A DNA stretch of 64,000 nt from Streptomyces sp. NBRC 110028. GTDB lineage: Bacteria > Actinomycetota > Actinomycetes > Streptomycetales > Streptomycetaceae. The stretch covers positions 372,001 through 436,000 of the forward strand of contig NZ_BBUZ01000026.1 of the NCBI RefSeq assembly GCF_001417735.1. Direction: 5' to 3'. Shown in pieces: positions 52,697 through 61,352 of this stretch. The notes below the pieces were generated by a model. It did not search any database. It saw only the letters and a program-made list of their open reading frames with translations, and had not been told where the DNA came from. Position numbers and translations under genes: made by a program. Numbering within the stretch: position 1 is the first letter of the stretch; each line of letters begins with the position of its first letter.

Positions 52697-52889
52697 GGCG
52701 GGGCCTGCGGTCCGTCACGCCTCCGGTGGTGTGGGGGCGAATCCGCGGATCGTCGCGATCGGCATACCGGAGGGGCGGTCCTCGCGATGCGCGACATCAC
52801 CATCCCCACCCCACCGGGCCGCGGACGCACGTCCGCCCCACGAGCCGGTGACCGGGCGGCGGCGACGCCCGCCCGGAGCCGAGCCGGTG

Positions 52890-53954
52890 TCAGCGGCCGG
52901 AGGGCGGTGCGCGATGGGGCTCTATCATCGTCACTCCGCCCTTGGCCGCCGACGTCAGCGTGGTCAGGGCCTCGGGGACGGCGTCCAGCCCTATGACGTC
53001 GGTGACCAGCAGATCCGGCCGCAGCGTCCCGGCATCGACCATCTCCATCATCGGCCCGTAGGCGTGGGCGGCCATGCCGTGGCTGCCCAGCAGCTGGAGT
53101 TCGAGCGCGATGACCCGGTCCATCGGGAGCATCGGGTTGCCGGCGGCGGGCGGCAGCAGGCCGATCTGGACGTGGCGGCCGTGGCGGCGGAGGCTGCTCA
53201 CGGAGGCCGCGCAGGTACGGGGCGAGCCCAGCGCGTCGACGGAGAGATGGGCGCCGCCGCCCGTCGCGTCCGCGACGGCCTCGGCCACCGAGCCCAGGGT
53301 GGAGGACGCGTCCACGCAGACCGCCGCGCCGAAGCGGGAGGCCAGGGCGAGCGCCCGGGCGGAGATGTCGACCGCGACGACCCGCGCCCCGCAGGCCGCC
53401 GCGATCATGACGGCGGACAGTCCGACCCCGCCGCATCCGTGCACCGCGACCCATTCGCCCGGAGCGACCCGGCCCTGGGTCACCACCGCGCGGAAGGCGG
53501 TCGCGAAGCGGCAGCCGAGCGAGGCGGCGGTGGTGAAGGGCAGTTCGTTGCGGATGCCGACGAGGTTGACGTCGGCGTTCTCGACCGCGACGTACTCGGC
53601 GAACGACCCCCAGTGGGTGAAGCCCGGCTGCGTCTGCCGCTCGCACACCTGCTGGGCGCCGTCCGCGCACGCGGCGCAGCGGCCGCAGGCGCAGACGAAG
53701 GGCACGGTGACCCGGCGGCCGGGGCGCCAGTTCAGGACCTCGGGGCCGATCTCCTCGACCGTGCCCGCGAGTTCATGGCCGGGGACGTGCGGCAGCCGGA
53801 TGTCCGGGTCGTGGCCCATCCAGCCGTGCCAGTCGCTGCGGCACAGCCCGGTGGCCTCGACGCGGATCACCGCGCCGCGGGGGGAGGGGGTGGGATCGTC
53901 GACGGTCCGTACCGCGGGCCTGCGCCCGAAGTCGTCGAACACCACAGCACGCAT
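52890..53954 (-). CDS. Zinc-dependent alcohol dehydrogenase
   Basis: 354-residue medium-chain dehydrogenase. Catalytic zinc ligands Cys38 (GLCRSDWHG) and His60-Glu61 (VPGHELAG); structural zinc cysteines at about 90, 93, 96 and 104 (CACGRCAACADGAQQVC); nucleotide-binding GCGGVGLSAVMIA near residue 175. Followed by a gap of 59 nt to an SDR gene on the same strand upstream. The 193 bp to the left contain no gene. Confidence 0.92.
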   Translation of the reverse strand: MRAVVFDDFGRRPAVRTVDDPTPSPRGAVIRVEATGLCRSDWHGWMGHDPDIRLPHVPGHELAGTVEEIGPEVLNWRPGRRVTVPFVCACGRCAACADGAQQVCERQTQPGFTHWGSFAEYVAVENADVNLVGIRNELPFTTAASLGCRFATAFRAVVTQGRVAPGEWVAVHGCGGVGLSAVMIAAACGARVVAVDISARALALASRFGAAVCVDASSTLGSVAEAVADATGGGAHLSVDALGSPRTCAASVSSLRRHGRHVQIGLLPPAAGNPMLPMDRVIALELQLLGSHGMAAHAYGPMMEMVDAGTLRPDLLVTDVIGLDAVPEALTTLTSAAKGGVTMIEPHRAPPSGR

Positions 53955-54013
53955 GAACCCGCTCCCTCGCTCGTACTCCCGGTGGGGTCGCCCGAACCTA
54001 CACCACGCCGCGC

Positions 54014-54811
54014 TCAGCGCTTGTCGCGCTGTCCGTCGGCGAGCTGCCGGGACGTCTGCCCGGCCCCGGCCCCGCGCTGGGCGCGCTCGGCGAGGGTGGG
54101 GAAGAGGCCGCCGAGGGCGCTGCCGAAGCGCAGCTCCAGCGGGGCCACGTTCACCTCGGCCCGGTTCCGTTCGATCCCGCGGAGCGTGGCCGCCGCGACC
54201 CGGCCGGTGGTGATGGTGCGCACTCCGGGCGGCGTGGAGGCGCCGGAGCCGGCGAACATCCCGGCGTCGCCGACGAACCCGGGCTGTACCACCGTGACCC
54301 CGACGCCCGTGCCGTGCAGGTCCTGCCGCAGCCCGAGCGCGAAGCCGCGCAGCCCGAACTTGGCCGCGTTGTAGAGCGCGGCGCCGGGGGAGGCGGTACG
54401 GCCCGCCAGCGAGCCGATCATCACCAGCTGCCCCGAGCCCGCGGCCACCATCCGCGGTGCCATCAGCCGGGACAGCAGCAGCGGGGCGCGCAGATTGACG
54501 TCGAGGGCGCGGTCGAGGTGGTCGGTGTCGCAGCCGAGGACGTCACCGCTGGAGGGCAGCGCGGCGTTGGCGATGAGGATGCGGGTGTCCGCCGCCTCCG
54601 CCTCCTCGACGAGCCGCTCCAGATCGGACCGGTCGGCCAGGTCGGCCACGATCGCGCGGGCGCCGAGCCGCTCGGCCAGCGGCCGCAGCACCTCCTCGCG
54701 GCGCCCGGTGAGCAGCAGCTTGGCGCCCCTGGAGGCGAGGGCCCGGGCGAGGGTCTGCCCGATGCCCCCGGTCGCTCCGGTGAGCAGGACGGTGGTGCCG
54801 CTGATCCGCAT
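54014..54811 (-). CDS. Short-chain dehydrogenase/reductase
   Basis: 265-residue classical SDR from ATG 54811 (AGGAGA 5 nt upstream). Cofactor motif TGATGGIG (11-18), NAA in ILIANAALPSS, and active-site Tyr-x-x-x-Lys in ALYNAAKFG (about residues 145-151). Product unknown; next gene on the strand is the alcohol dehydrogenase. Confidence 0.9.
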   Translation of the reverse strand: MRISGTTVLLTGATGGIGQTLARALASRGAKLLLTGRREEVLRPLAERLGARAIVADLADRSDLERLVEEAEAADTRILIANAALPSSGDVLGCDTDHLDRALDVNLRAPLLLSRLMAPRMVAAGSGQLVMIGSLAGRTASPGAALYNAAKFGLRGFALGLRQDLHGTGVGVTVVQPGFVGDAGMFAGSGASTPPGVRTITTGRVAAATLRGIERNRAEVNVAPLELRFGSALGGLFPTLAERAQRGAGAGQTSRQLADGQRDKR

Positions 54812-54895
54812 GCGTTCTCCTCCGGCGACGCTGACGTGGTGGGCGACGGCGGCACGCACCATCGCCCACGCCGAACCGTACCCGCCGGTAGATCC

Positions 54896-55249
54896 TCACG
54901 TGCCTCCGGGATCCATGCCGCTGGCCCGGGCTATCGCCTCGACCTCGCGCCGGTCGCGCTCCTGCTGGTCGCCGAACTCGACGATCAACTGCAGCCCGTG
55001 CGGCCCCAGCAGACTGGTCAGCTCGGCCAGCTCCCGTCCGAGAGCGGGGGTGAACAGATCCCGGTCGAGCGCGGTGACCGGCACGTCGATACCGGTGGCG
55101 CCGCCCGAGGACCGGCCCACGATGGCCTCGTTGACGCCGTGCAGTATGCGCAGCAGCAGATCGTACGACGCGGGGTCGAGACGCGACTGAAGCTCGGCCA
55201 GGTGAAGCGCGAACTGCTGGGCGCGCTCCAGGAATTGCTCTTCGTCCAT
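54896..55249 (-). CDS. Hypothetical helical protein
   Basis: 117-residue acidic, mostly helical protein (MDEEQFLERAQQFALHL start; LDPASYDLLLRILHGVNEAI). ATG 55249 preceded by GGTGGG. No signal peptide, membrane segment or recognised family. Same strand as the SDR and amidohydrolase genes, with gaps of 84 and 56 bp. Confidence 0.65.
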   Translation of the reverse strand: MDEEQFLERAQQFALHLAELQSRLDPASYDLLLRILHGVNEAIVGRSSGGATGIDVPVTALDRDLFTPALGRELAELTSLLGPHGLQLIVEFGDQQERDRREVEAIARASGMDPGGT

Positions 55250-55305
55250 CCCACCATCGTGACGAAACTCCTCGCCCGGTGCCCCGCGAACCGGGGATTC
55301 TGCGG

Positions 55306-56481
55306 TCAAGGCTGATGATCACGGGTGATCGTACTGCCGAGCCCGTACACTCGGCGCGCGTTGTCCGCGCCGAGGAGCGCCGCCACCCGCCCGGCGTCGC
55401 CGCCCGACCACGCCCCCTCGCGCACCCACTGGGTCAGCAGCGCGGTCAGCGCCTCCCGGAAGAGCCGGGCGCCCACCACGTACAGCTCGGGCAGCCCGTA
55501 GGCGTCGGTGGAGAAGAGCACCTTGCCGAACGGGGCCAGCTCCAGCATCTCGGCGAGCACCGCCCCGGCCCGCGCCCCGGTATGGGTCAGGGACAGGCCG
55601 ACGTCGGCGTAGACATGCGGGAAGACGGCGGCGAGGTAGGCAGCGCCGCGGTGGTACGGATAGCCGTGCAGCAGGATCAGCGAGCAGCCGGTGGGGCGCA
55701 CGGCGCGGATGAAGTCGGTGAGCGCGAGCGGATCGCAGCGGTCCAGCCGCAGATCCGGATCGCCGAAGCCGGTGTGCAGCTGGAGCGGCAGCCCGGTGTG
55801 GGCCGCGGACCACAGCAGATGGCGCAGCAGTACGGGATCGTCCACCCGGGCGGCGGGCGCGCCGCCCTCGGCACGGTGGGCGAGCCAGCGCTCGGCCGCG
55901 GTGTGCACGGCGGCGGGGGCGGGCGGATCGGGCTCGAAGTGGAGGCCGTAGCGGTAGGCGGCCACCGATTTGAAGCCCGCGGCGGTACGGGCGGCCTCCC
56001 GGATCCCGTCGGCGAGCCCGGTCAGGAAGTCGTCGGCGCCGCGCGAGGTGTCGGCGGTCCGCTCCGCGAGGTGTTCCAGCCGGACGATCTCGTGCGCGGT
56101 GCCCCCGGCCGCCGCGGCCAGCTCGTCCGGGGTGGTGAGGCCGCCGGGGAGGCCGGTGTCGACGAGGAATTCGGTGATCCCGGCGGCGCTCAGCAGCCGC
56201 CGGTTGACCTCGCCCGCCCCCAGCTCCCGCCGCCGGGCGAGGTAGCGGGCGGGCGGGCAGTGCGGTTCGAGGTCGAGCAGCGGCGGGCACCAGCGGCGCA
56301 GCGCGAAGCCGAGCTGGCTGTCGAAGAAGGTGGTGCCGAGCGCGGCGGGCGCGTCGGACTCGGTCAGGAACGCCTCGAACGCGGCGGCGTCCAGTTCGTG
56401 GCGGGCCACCCCATGACAGTGGTGGTCCACCAGCGGCGGCAGAGGCGGACCGCTCGGCGCCGTCTCCTCGGCGGAGCGCAT
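55306..56481 (-). CDS. Amidohydrolase family protein (FluG N-terminal-like)
   Basis: 391-residue metal-dependent hydrolase of the amidohydrolase-2 type: VDHHCHGV (residues 18-25) as the metal-binding HxH, LHTGFGDPDLRLD near 240, LLHGYPY near 274, and FSTDAYGLPELY near 335. Located 3 nt after the glutamine-synthetase-like gene. In fungi and some bacteria both activities are fused as FluG, so this pair is a split version acting on gamma-glutamyl compounds or related amides. Confidence 0.86.
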   Translation of the reverse strand: MRSAEETAPSGPPLPPLVDHHCHGVARHELDAAAFEAFLTESDAPAALGTTFFDSQLGFALRRWCPPLLDLEPHCPPARYLARRRELGAGEVNRRLLSAAGITEFLVDTGLPGGLTTPDELAAAAGGTAHEIVRLEHLAERTADTSRGADDFLTGLADGIREAARTAAGFKSVAAYRYGLHFEPDPPAPAAVHTAAERWLAHRAEGGAPAARVDDPVLLRHLLWSAAHTGLPLQLHTGFGDPDLRLDRCDPLALTDFIRAVRPTGCSLILLHGYPYHRGAAYLAAVFPHVYADVGLSLTHTGARAGAVLAEMLELAPFGKVLFSTDAYGLPELYVVGARLFREALTALLTQWVREGAWSGGDAGRVAALLGADNARRVYGLGSTITRDHQP

Positions 56482-56484
56482 CGG

Positions 56485-57936
56485 TCAGTACCGTCCCCGG
56501 GTCGCGGCCGCGATCTCCTGCGGGGTGGCCTTCTCGAACAGCGCCGCCTCGGCGCGGCGTACGGCGGCGATCGACTCGAAGAGCGGATCGCCCAGCGCCT
56601 CGCGCAGGACGCCCGAGTCCTCGAAGTGCTCCAGCGCGGTGAGCAGCGAGGTGGGCAGCCGCGGCTCCCGGCCCGTCCGCGCCGGGTCGCCGCAGACCGG
56701 TGGCGGCAGGGTGAGCCCGGCGTCGAGCCCGGCGAGCCCGGCGGCGATGACCGCGCCCGTCAGCAGATAGGGGTTGGCGGCCGGGTCGAAGCATTTGATC
56801 TCGGCGTTGGCCGCGCCCGGATCGTCCGGGGCGCCGGTGATGAAGCGCAGCGCGGCCTCGCGGTTCTCCAGCCCCCAGCACTGATACGCCCCGGCCCAGC
56901 GGGAGGGTTCCAGGCGCAGATAGCTCGCGGGGGAGGGGGCGCCGAGGGCGAGCAGGGCGGGCAGCGCGCGCAGCACTCCGGAGAGGAACGCCTCGCTGGT
57001 CGCGGTCATGCCGTGCGGCCCGTCCCCGTCCCGGCACAGATTGCGGTCGCCCTGCCACAGACTCAGGTGCAGATGGCCGCCGTTGCCGACGCTGCCCGCC
57101 TCGGCCACCGGGCCGAACAGCGGTGTCAGCCCGTGCCGGGCCGACACCCCGCGAATCGTCTCGCGGACGAGGACGGCGAGATCGGCGGCGCCCACCGGGT
57201 CCGAGGGCGCCACCGACACCTCGAACTGCCCGGCCGCGTACTCCGGATGCAGCTGCAGCACCTCCACGCCCTGGGTGCGCAGCGTGCCGAGCACGTCGGC
57301 GAGGTAGCCGGAGAGGTCCACCAGGCGCGCCATGCCGTAGGCCGGGCCCGTACCGGCGTAGCGCGGGCCCGGGGCGGCGCCGTACGGGGCCGTGCCGCGG
57401 GGGGTGGTGTCGTACGGGGTCACGTCGTACGGGCCCGGGCCGGGCGTGTCGCGGGCGGGGCGCGGCGCGCCGGTGCCGCCGGTGGTGACGACCCACTCCG
57501 TCTCGAACCCCATGCGCAGCGCGATCCCCCGCCCGTGCGCCCGCTCGGTCATCCGGCGGGCGAACAGCCGCTGGCAGGCGGGGTGTTCCAGGCCGGACTG
57601 GGCGTAGCGGTCGGCCGGTGCCCACGCCCAGCCGGGCTGGGCGGCCAGCACGGTGAGCCGGCCGAGATCGGGGAAGAGCCGCAGATCGCCGTCGGGGCCG
57701 CCGATATGAGGGCTCGTCGTCATGGAGTCGTCCACGAGGTACACGTCGAACACCGGGGACATGCCGACGCCCCGCCGCGCGGCATGGGCCAGCCGCCCGG
57801 TGGGCACGGACTTCACCCGGGTGAGTCCCGCGTTGTCCACCCAGGTCAGCGCGATGCCATGGATGCCCTGCGCGGTGAGCCGGTCGGCCTCCTGCCGCGC
57901 CCGTGCCTGTGCCTGTTCACGATCGCCCGTCCCCAT
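56485..57936 (-). CDS. Glutamine synthetase-like gamma-glutamyl ligase
   Basis: 483-residue member of the GS superfamily, GlnA3/GlnA4-like. GS blocks: LYLVDDSMTTSPHIG (as VYLVDDSM), FETEWVV, GNGGHLHLSLW (about residues 290-300), AYQCWGLENREAALR, and EIKCFDPAANPYLL. Start ATG 57936 with GGAGGAG 7 nt upstream. Streptomyces paralogues glutamylate polyamines or ethanolamine rather than ammonia; the amidohydrolase next door supports such a catabolic role. Substrate not deducible. Confidence 0.88.
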   Translation of the reverse strand: MGTGDREQAQARARQEADRLTAQGIHGIALTWVDNAGLTRVKSVPTGRLAHAARRGVGMSPVFDVYLVDDSMTTSPHIGGPDGDLRLFPDLGRLTVLAAQPGWAWAPADRYAQSGLEHPACQRLFARRMTERAHGRGIALRMGFETEWVVTTGGTGAPRPARDTPGPGPYDVTPYDTTPRGTAPYGAAPGPRYAGTGPAYGMARLVDLSGYLADVLGTLRTQGVEVLQLHPEYAAGQFEVSVAPSDPVGAADLAVLVRETIRGVSARHGLTPLFGPVAEAGSVGNGGHLHLSLWQGDRNLCRDGDGPHGMTATSEAFLSGVLRALPALLALGAPSPASYLRLEPSRWAGAYQCWGLENREAALRFITGAPDDPGAANAEIKCFDPAANPYLLTGAVIAAGLAGLDAGLTLPPPVCGDPARTGREPRLPTSLLTALEHFEDSGVLREALGDPLFESIAAVRRAEAALFEKATPQEIAAATRGRY

Positions 57937-58220
57937 GGGCTGCCTCCTCCGCCGCGGCCTGTACGCCGAGACTATTGCCTGCGGAGGGCATTATGGTGAC
58001 AGATTGTCCCGATCGCATACGGGGTGTGACGGTGGGATATGCCTTCCCCATAACCGTCGCGAACGTCCGGCTCCGCCGCGGTGAACGGGGCCTCATGGCA
58101 ACCCCTGGTCGCTGACGGGAGTTGCGGATCCGGCTGATTCCTCCGCGTTTGATCACAAAAGGCGGGTTCTTCGCTATGCTTGGCGCGTACATGGCATTCA
58201 CGGAAGAGGAGAGTCCAGTG

Positions 58221-59363
58221 ATGAGACGCAGGACCGTACTCGCGAGCGCGTTAGGCATCGGCGGCGGCCTTCTGCTGCCGGGGACCGGGGTAGCCCATGC
58301 GGCCCGTACGGACTGGTCGCGGGCGGTGGTGGAGTCCACCCTGGCCCGCTACCCGGACCCGGTCTCGCTCGGCGGCTGGGGCTACACCCGGGGGCTGTTC
58401 CTGCTGGGGGCCTACCGCGTCTACCAGCGGGTGCGGGAGCCCTCGTACCTGGCGTACATCAAGGCTTGGGTGGACAACTTCGTGGACGCCGAAGGCCATA
58501 TGGCCCGCACCTTCGACAACCTCGACGCCATGCAGTCCGGCAACCTGCTGCTGATGCTCCACCGGGAGACCGGCGACGCACGCTACCGGGCCGCCGCCGA
58601 CCAGATCCGCGACCGCTTCACCAGCTATCCGCGCACCGCGGACGGCGGCATGTGGCACGCCACCGGCAAGACCAACGAGCTGTGGGGCGACGGGGTCTTC
58701 ATGGCCCAGCCGTTCCTGCTGCGGTACGGCATCGCCTACGGGGACAGGTCGTACGCGTACGACGAGGTCACCCGGAACCTCTCGGTGTACTTCCGCCACT
58801 TGAAGGCGCCGAACGGGCTGATCTACCACGCCTACGACGCGGACGGCGACGCCCCCTGGAACCCGGACCCCACCACCGGCACCTCCGCCCACTTCTGGGC
58901 CCGGGCCATCGGCTGGACCGCGATGACGCACATCGAGGTGCTGGAGATGCTGCCCGCCGACCACCCCCGCCGCGCCGAACTCATCGGCAACGTGGCGCAC
59001 TTGGCCAAGGGATTCCTGCGCTACCAGGACCGGGCGACCGGCCGCTGGTTCCAGGTCGTCGACAAGGCGAGCGAGCCCGGCAACTGGACCGAGACCTCCG
59101 CCTCCAGCATGTACACCCTGATGCTGCACGCCGCCCTGGGCCACGGCTGGATCCGCGGCGACGGCTACGCGGCGGCGGCGCGCCGGGGCTACCAGGGTGT
59201 CCTGGACAAGGTGACGGTGGACGCGGACGGGCGGACCAGCATCACCGACATCAGCGAGGGCACCAACGTCGGTGACCTGGCGTACTACCTCGGCCGCAAG
59301 CGCAACACGAACGATCTGCACGGGTTGGGCGCCTTCCTGCTGATGAACGAGCGGATCGCCTGA
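58221..59363 (+). CDS. Secreted GH105/GH88-type unsaturated glucuronyl/rhamnogalacturonyl hydrolase
   Basis: 380-residue (alpha/alpha)6-barrel enzyme from ATG 58221 (GAAGAGGAGAG 7 nt upstream). Signal peptide about residues 1-28 begins RRRT and may be Tat-type. Active site block NELWGDGVFMAQPF places the catalytic Asp at 157; GGMWHATGK and SGNLLLMLHRETG are family features. It removes unsaturated uronic acids left by pectate or rhamnogalacturonan lyases. Codon 11 is TTA (58251-58253). Confidence 0.87.
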   Translation: MRRRTVLASALGIGGGLLLPGTGVAHAARTDWSRAVVESTLARYPDPVSLGGWGYTRGLFLLGAYRVYQRVREPSYLAYIKAWVDNFVDAEGHMARTFDNLDAMQSGNLLLMLHRETGDARYRAAADQIRDRFTSYPRTADGGMWHATGKTNELWGDGVFMAQPFLLRYGIAYGDRSYAYDEVTRNLSVYFRHLKAPNGLIYHAYDADGDAPWNPDPTTGTSAHFWARAIGWTAMTHIEVLEMLPADHPRRAELIGNVAHLAKGFLRYQDRATGRWFQVVDKASEPGNWTETSASSMYTLMLHAALGHGWIRGDGYAAAARRGYQGVLDKVTVDADGRTSITDISEGTNVGDLAYYLGRKRNTNDLHGLGAFLLMNERIA

Positions 59364-59373
59364 CGACGCGCGT

Positions 59374-59405
59374 GTGCGGCCGCGCTCCGCGGAGCGCGGC
59401 CGCAC
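59374..59405. terminator. Bidirectional terminator between GH105 and PQQ dehydrogenase
   Basis: Perfect dyad of 15 bp per arm, GTGCGGCCGCGCTCC (59374-59388) / GGAGCGCGGCCGCAC (59391-59405), between two convergent genes. Confidence 0.82.
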
Positions 59406-59422
59406 CCAGCGGCACGGGGGGC

Positions 59423-60514
59423 CTACTGCAGGTCGACCTGGAACACCTTGTCCGCGCCGTCCGGCTCCCCGCCGTTTTTGTCGGCGTTCGTCGTGGACAG
59501 CCACAGCGTGTTCTCGCCGGGCACCGTCTCGACGGTGCGCAGCCGCCCGTAGGAGTTGGTGTAGTACGCCTGCGGGGTGCCCGCGCTCGTGCCGTCGACC
59601 GGTATCCGCCACAGCCGCTCGCCCCTCAGCGCGGCCATGTACAGCGCGCCGTCGGCGTAGGTGACCCCGCTGGGCGAGGCGTCGCCGACCGACCACTGGC
59701 GCTTGGGGCTGGTCATCCCGGAGGTGGAGCAGGAGCCCTCGCAGGTGGGCCAGCCGTAGTTCTTGCCCGGCTCGATGAGGTTCAGCTCGTCGTACTTGTT
59801 GTTGCCCAGCTCCACCTCCCACAGCCGGCCCTGCGGATCCCAGGTGAGGCCCTGCGGGTTGCGGTGGCCGAGCGAGTAGACGAGGGTGCCGAACGGGTTG
59901 CCGGGGGCGGGCTTGCCGTCGGTGGTCATCCGCAGGATCTTGCCGTTGAGCGAGTCCTTGTCCTGGGCGAGGTCGGCGGTCTGGGCGTCCCCGGTGCTGG
60001 CGTACAGATAGCCGTCCGGGCCGAACTTCAGCCGCCCGCCGTTGTGGTACCTGTTCTTCTTGATGCCGGTGGCGAGAGCCTTGTAGCCGCTCAGTGAGGA
60101 GCCGTCGTAGGTCATGCGGGCGATCCGGTTGCCGTCGGACGCCGTATGCATGAGATAGACGTAGTGATCGGTGTTCCAGTTCGGGGAGACGGCAAGGCCC
60201 ATCAGCCCGCCCTCGCCGCTGGTGGTCACCACATTGGGCACCGTGCCCACCTGGGTCTTGGTGCCCGACTGGGTGAGCTTGAAGAGTTTGAACGAGTCCC
60301 GCTCGGTGATGAGCGCCGAGCCGTCCGGCAGCCAGCCCAGCCCCCAGGGGACCGTCCAGTCCGACGAGACGGTCTTGATGGTCGAAGGGGCCGAAGAAGC
60401 CGAATCGGCGGCGGTCGGTGCGGCGTTGCCCGTGCCCGCCTGGGCGAGCAGCAGCCCGGCGGTGAGCGCGGTGGTGGCGACCGCGGCCACCAGGGTGTTC
60501 CGACAGTTCTTCAT
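59423..60514 (-). CDS. Secreted PQQ-dependent sugar dehydrogenase (soluble GDH-like)
   Basis: 363-residue beta-propeller dehydrogenase. Signal peptide about 1-32 (GTGNAAPTA); start ATG 60514 with GGAGGAGA upstream. Conserved propeller motifs: VPWGLGWLPDGSALITER, GEGGLMGLAVSPNW (as in sGDH), GYLYASTGDAQTAD, YSLGHRNPQGLTWDPQGRLW (in parts), and NYGWPTCEGS. It oxidises aldoses or sorbosone-like sugars outside the cell with PQQ. The operon making PQQ starts 687 bp away in the opposite direction, a strong functional link. Confidence 0.9.
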   Translation of the reverse strand: MKNCRNTLVAAVATTALTAGLLLAQAGTGNAAPTAADSASSAPSTIKTVSSDWTVPWGLGWLPDGSALITERDSFKLFKLTQSGTKTQVGTVPNVVTTSGEGGLMGLAVSPNWNTDHYVYLMHTASDGNRIARMTYDGSSLSGYKALATGIKKNRYHNGGRLKFGPDGYLYASTGDAQTADLAQDKDSLNGKILRMTTDGKPAPGNPFGTLVYSLGHRNPQGLTWDPQGRLWEVELGNNKYDELNLIEPGKNYGWPTCEGSCSTSGMTSPKRQWSVGDASPSGVTYADGALYMAALRGERLWRIPVDGTSAGTPQAYYTNSYGRLRTVETVPGENTLWLSTTNADKNGGEPDGADKVFQVDLQ

Positions 60515-60525
60515 CGCGTCTCCTC

Positions 60526-60747
60526 CTACTGGAGCTTGTACGCCTTGAAGTTCCGGGTGAGCAGAGAGGTGGTCTGCAGCGGCGCCATGCCGGCGGCTCC
60601 GGCCTCGGGGTGCCATGTGAGGCTCCAGGACGCGGCAGGCGCCTGCGGAGCGCGCTCGGTGCCGTAGGCGACCGCGGCCGGGGCGATCAGTGCCGCGGTG
60701 GCCGCGAGGGTGAGGGCGGTGCGCGGTAAGAGCGGTGGGCGCTCCAT
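60526..60747 (-). CDS. Small secreted protein upstream of the PQQ dehydrogenase
   Basis: 73 residues from ATG 60747: a Sec signal (ALTLAATAALIAPAAVAYG) and a short mature part of about 45 residues ending NFKAYKLQ. Ends 11 nt before the dehydrogenase start, same strand and promoter. An ATG at 60777 would add 10 residues. No family recognised; it may be a partner peptide or a truncated gene. Confidence 0.6.
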   Translation of the reverse strand: MERPPLLPRTALTLAATAALIAPAAVAYGTERAPQAPAASWSLTWHPEAGAAGMAPLQTTSLLTRNFKAYKLQ

Positions 60748-60815
60748 CAAGGATTCCCCTGTCCGATCCTTGTTCATCGTTCATCAACTTCTTTGGGCGT
60801 GACGGCGCATCGCGG

Positions 60816-60844
60816 AAGGTAGGAGGTATGGCGCGATGAGTCAA
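60816..60844 (-). promoter_or_regulatory. Promoter of the small protein/PQQ dehydrogenase unit
   Basis: On the minus strand TTGACT (60844-60839) and TACCTT (60821-60816) are 17 bp apart, close to the housekeeping consensus, about 70 bp before the small gene. Confidence 0.6.
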
Positions 60845-60977
60845 GGAATGGTGTGGACCAAGAAAATGTCCTGATAGGCAGTCAGTAGTGAAGTACCGGC
60901 ATCCACCTGCGAATTTCGCTGAGCTGGTCGAGATATACGTGACATATCTATTCAAATAGGTCGGAGGAATTGCCTGC

Positions 60978-61010
60978 ATGCTTCTTGACCGGACACCGAC
61001 AGGGCGGTGA
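60978..61010 (+). other. Possible 10-codon leader ORF upstream of pqqA
   Basis: GGAGG (60963-60967) stands 10 nt before ATG; the mini-ORF encodes MLLDRTPTGR and stops at 61010. It lies 190 nt before pqqA in a spacer of about 350 bp that otherwise has no gene. It may be a regulatory leader or chance. Confidence 0.3.
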
Positions 61011-61200
61011 CGCTGCAACAGCACCGCACCCGACCGCGGCCCGGCTTCAGCGGCGTCACCGGCGCCCCGTGGTCCGGCACAGCGCCACCACCGACGGCGA
61101 GCGCTTGCGCCGGCACCACCGGCTGACCGCGCCCGCCCCGCCCCGCGGCACCTCCTCAGGACCGACCCACCCATCGGAAACCGGAAGGCAGGTCAGCACC

Positions 61201-61341
61201 ATGAACGAGACCGTGCGGCAGACCCCCACCACGGCGGACCGGACACCGCCCGCCCCGGACCAGACCGCCTGGCAGACCCCCGACTACGTGGTCGTCGAGA
61301 CCGCGCTGGAGGTCACCGCCTACTCACTGAACGCCCGCTGA
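61201..61341 (+). CDS. pqqA: PqqA, precursor peptide of PQQ
   Basis: 46-residue precursor. The C-terminal ETALEVTAYSLNAR carries the Glu and Tyr (E-V-T-A-Y spacing, residues 37-41) whose cross-linking and excision give the cofactor. The N-terminal part is Thr/Pro-rich and longer than the ~24-residue classical PqqA, as usual in actinomycetes. ATG 61201 follows GGAAGGCAGG. First gene of the pqqABCDE operon; pqqB starts 11 nt later. Confidence 0.88.
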   Translation: MNETVRQTPTTADRTPPAPDQTAWQTPDYVVVETALEVTAYSLNAR

Positions 61342-61352
61342 CGGCAGCCGCC

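Noticed and set aside
55279..57999. 906-codon plus-strand frame opposite the GS/amidohydrolase genes
   Set aside because: Antisense shadow; Gly/Arg/Val-rich with no recognisable domain.
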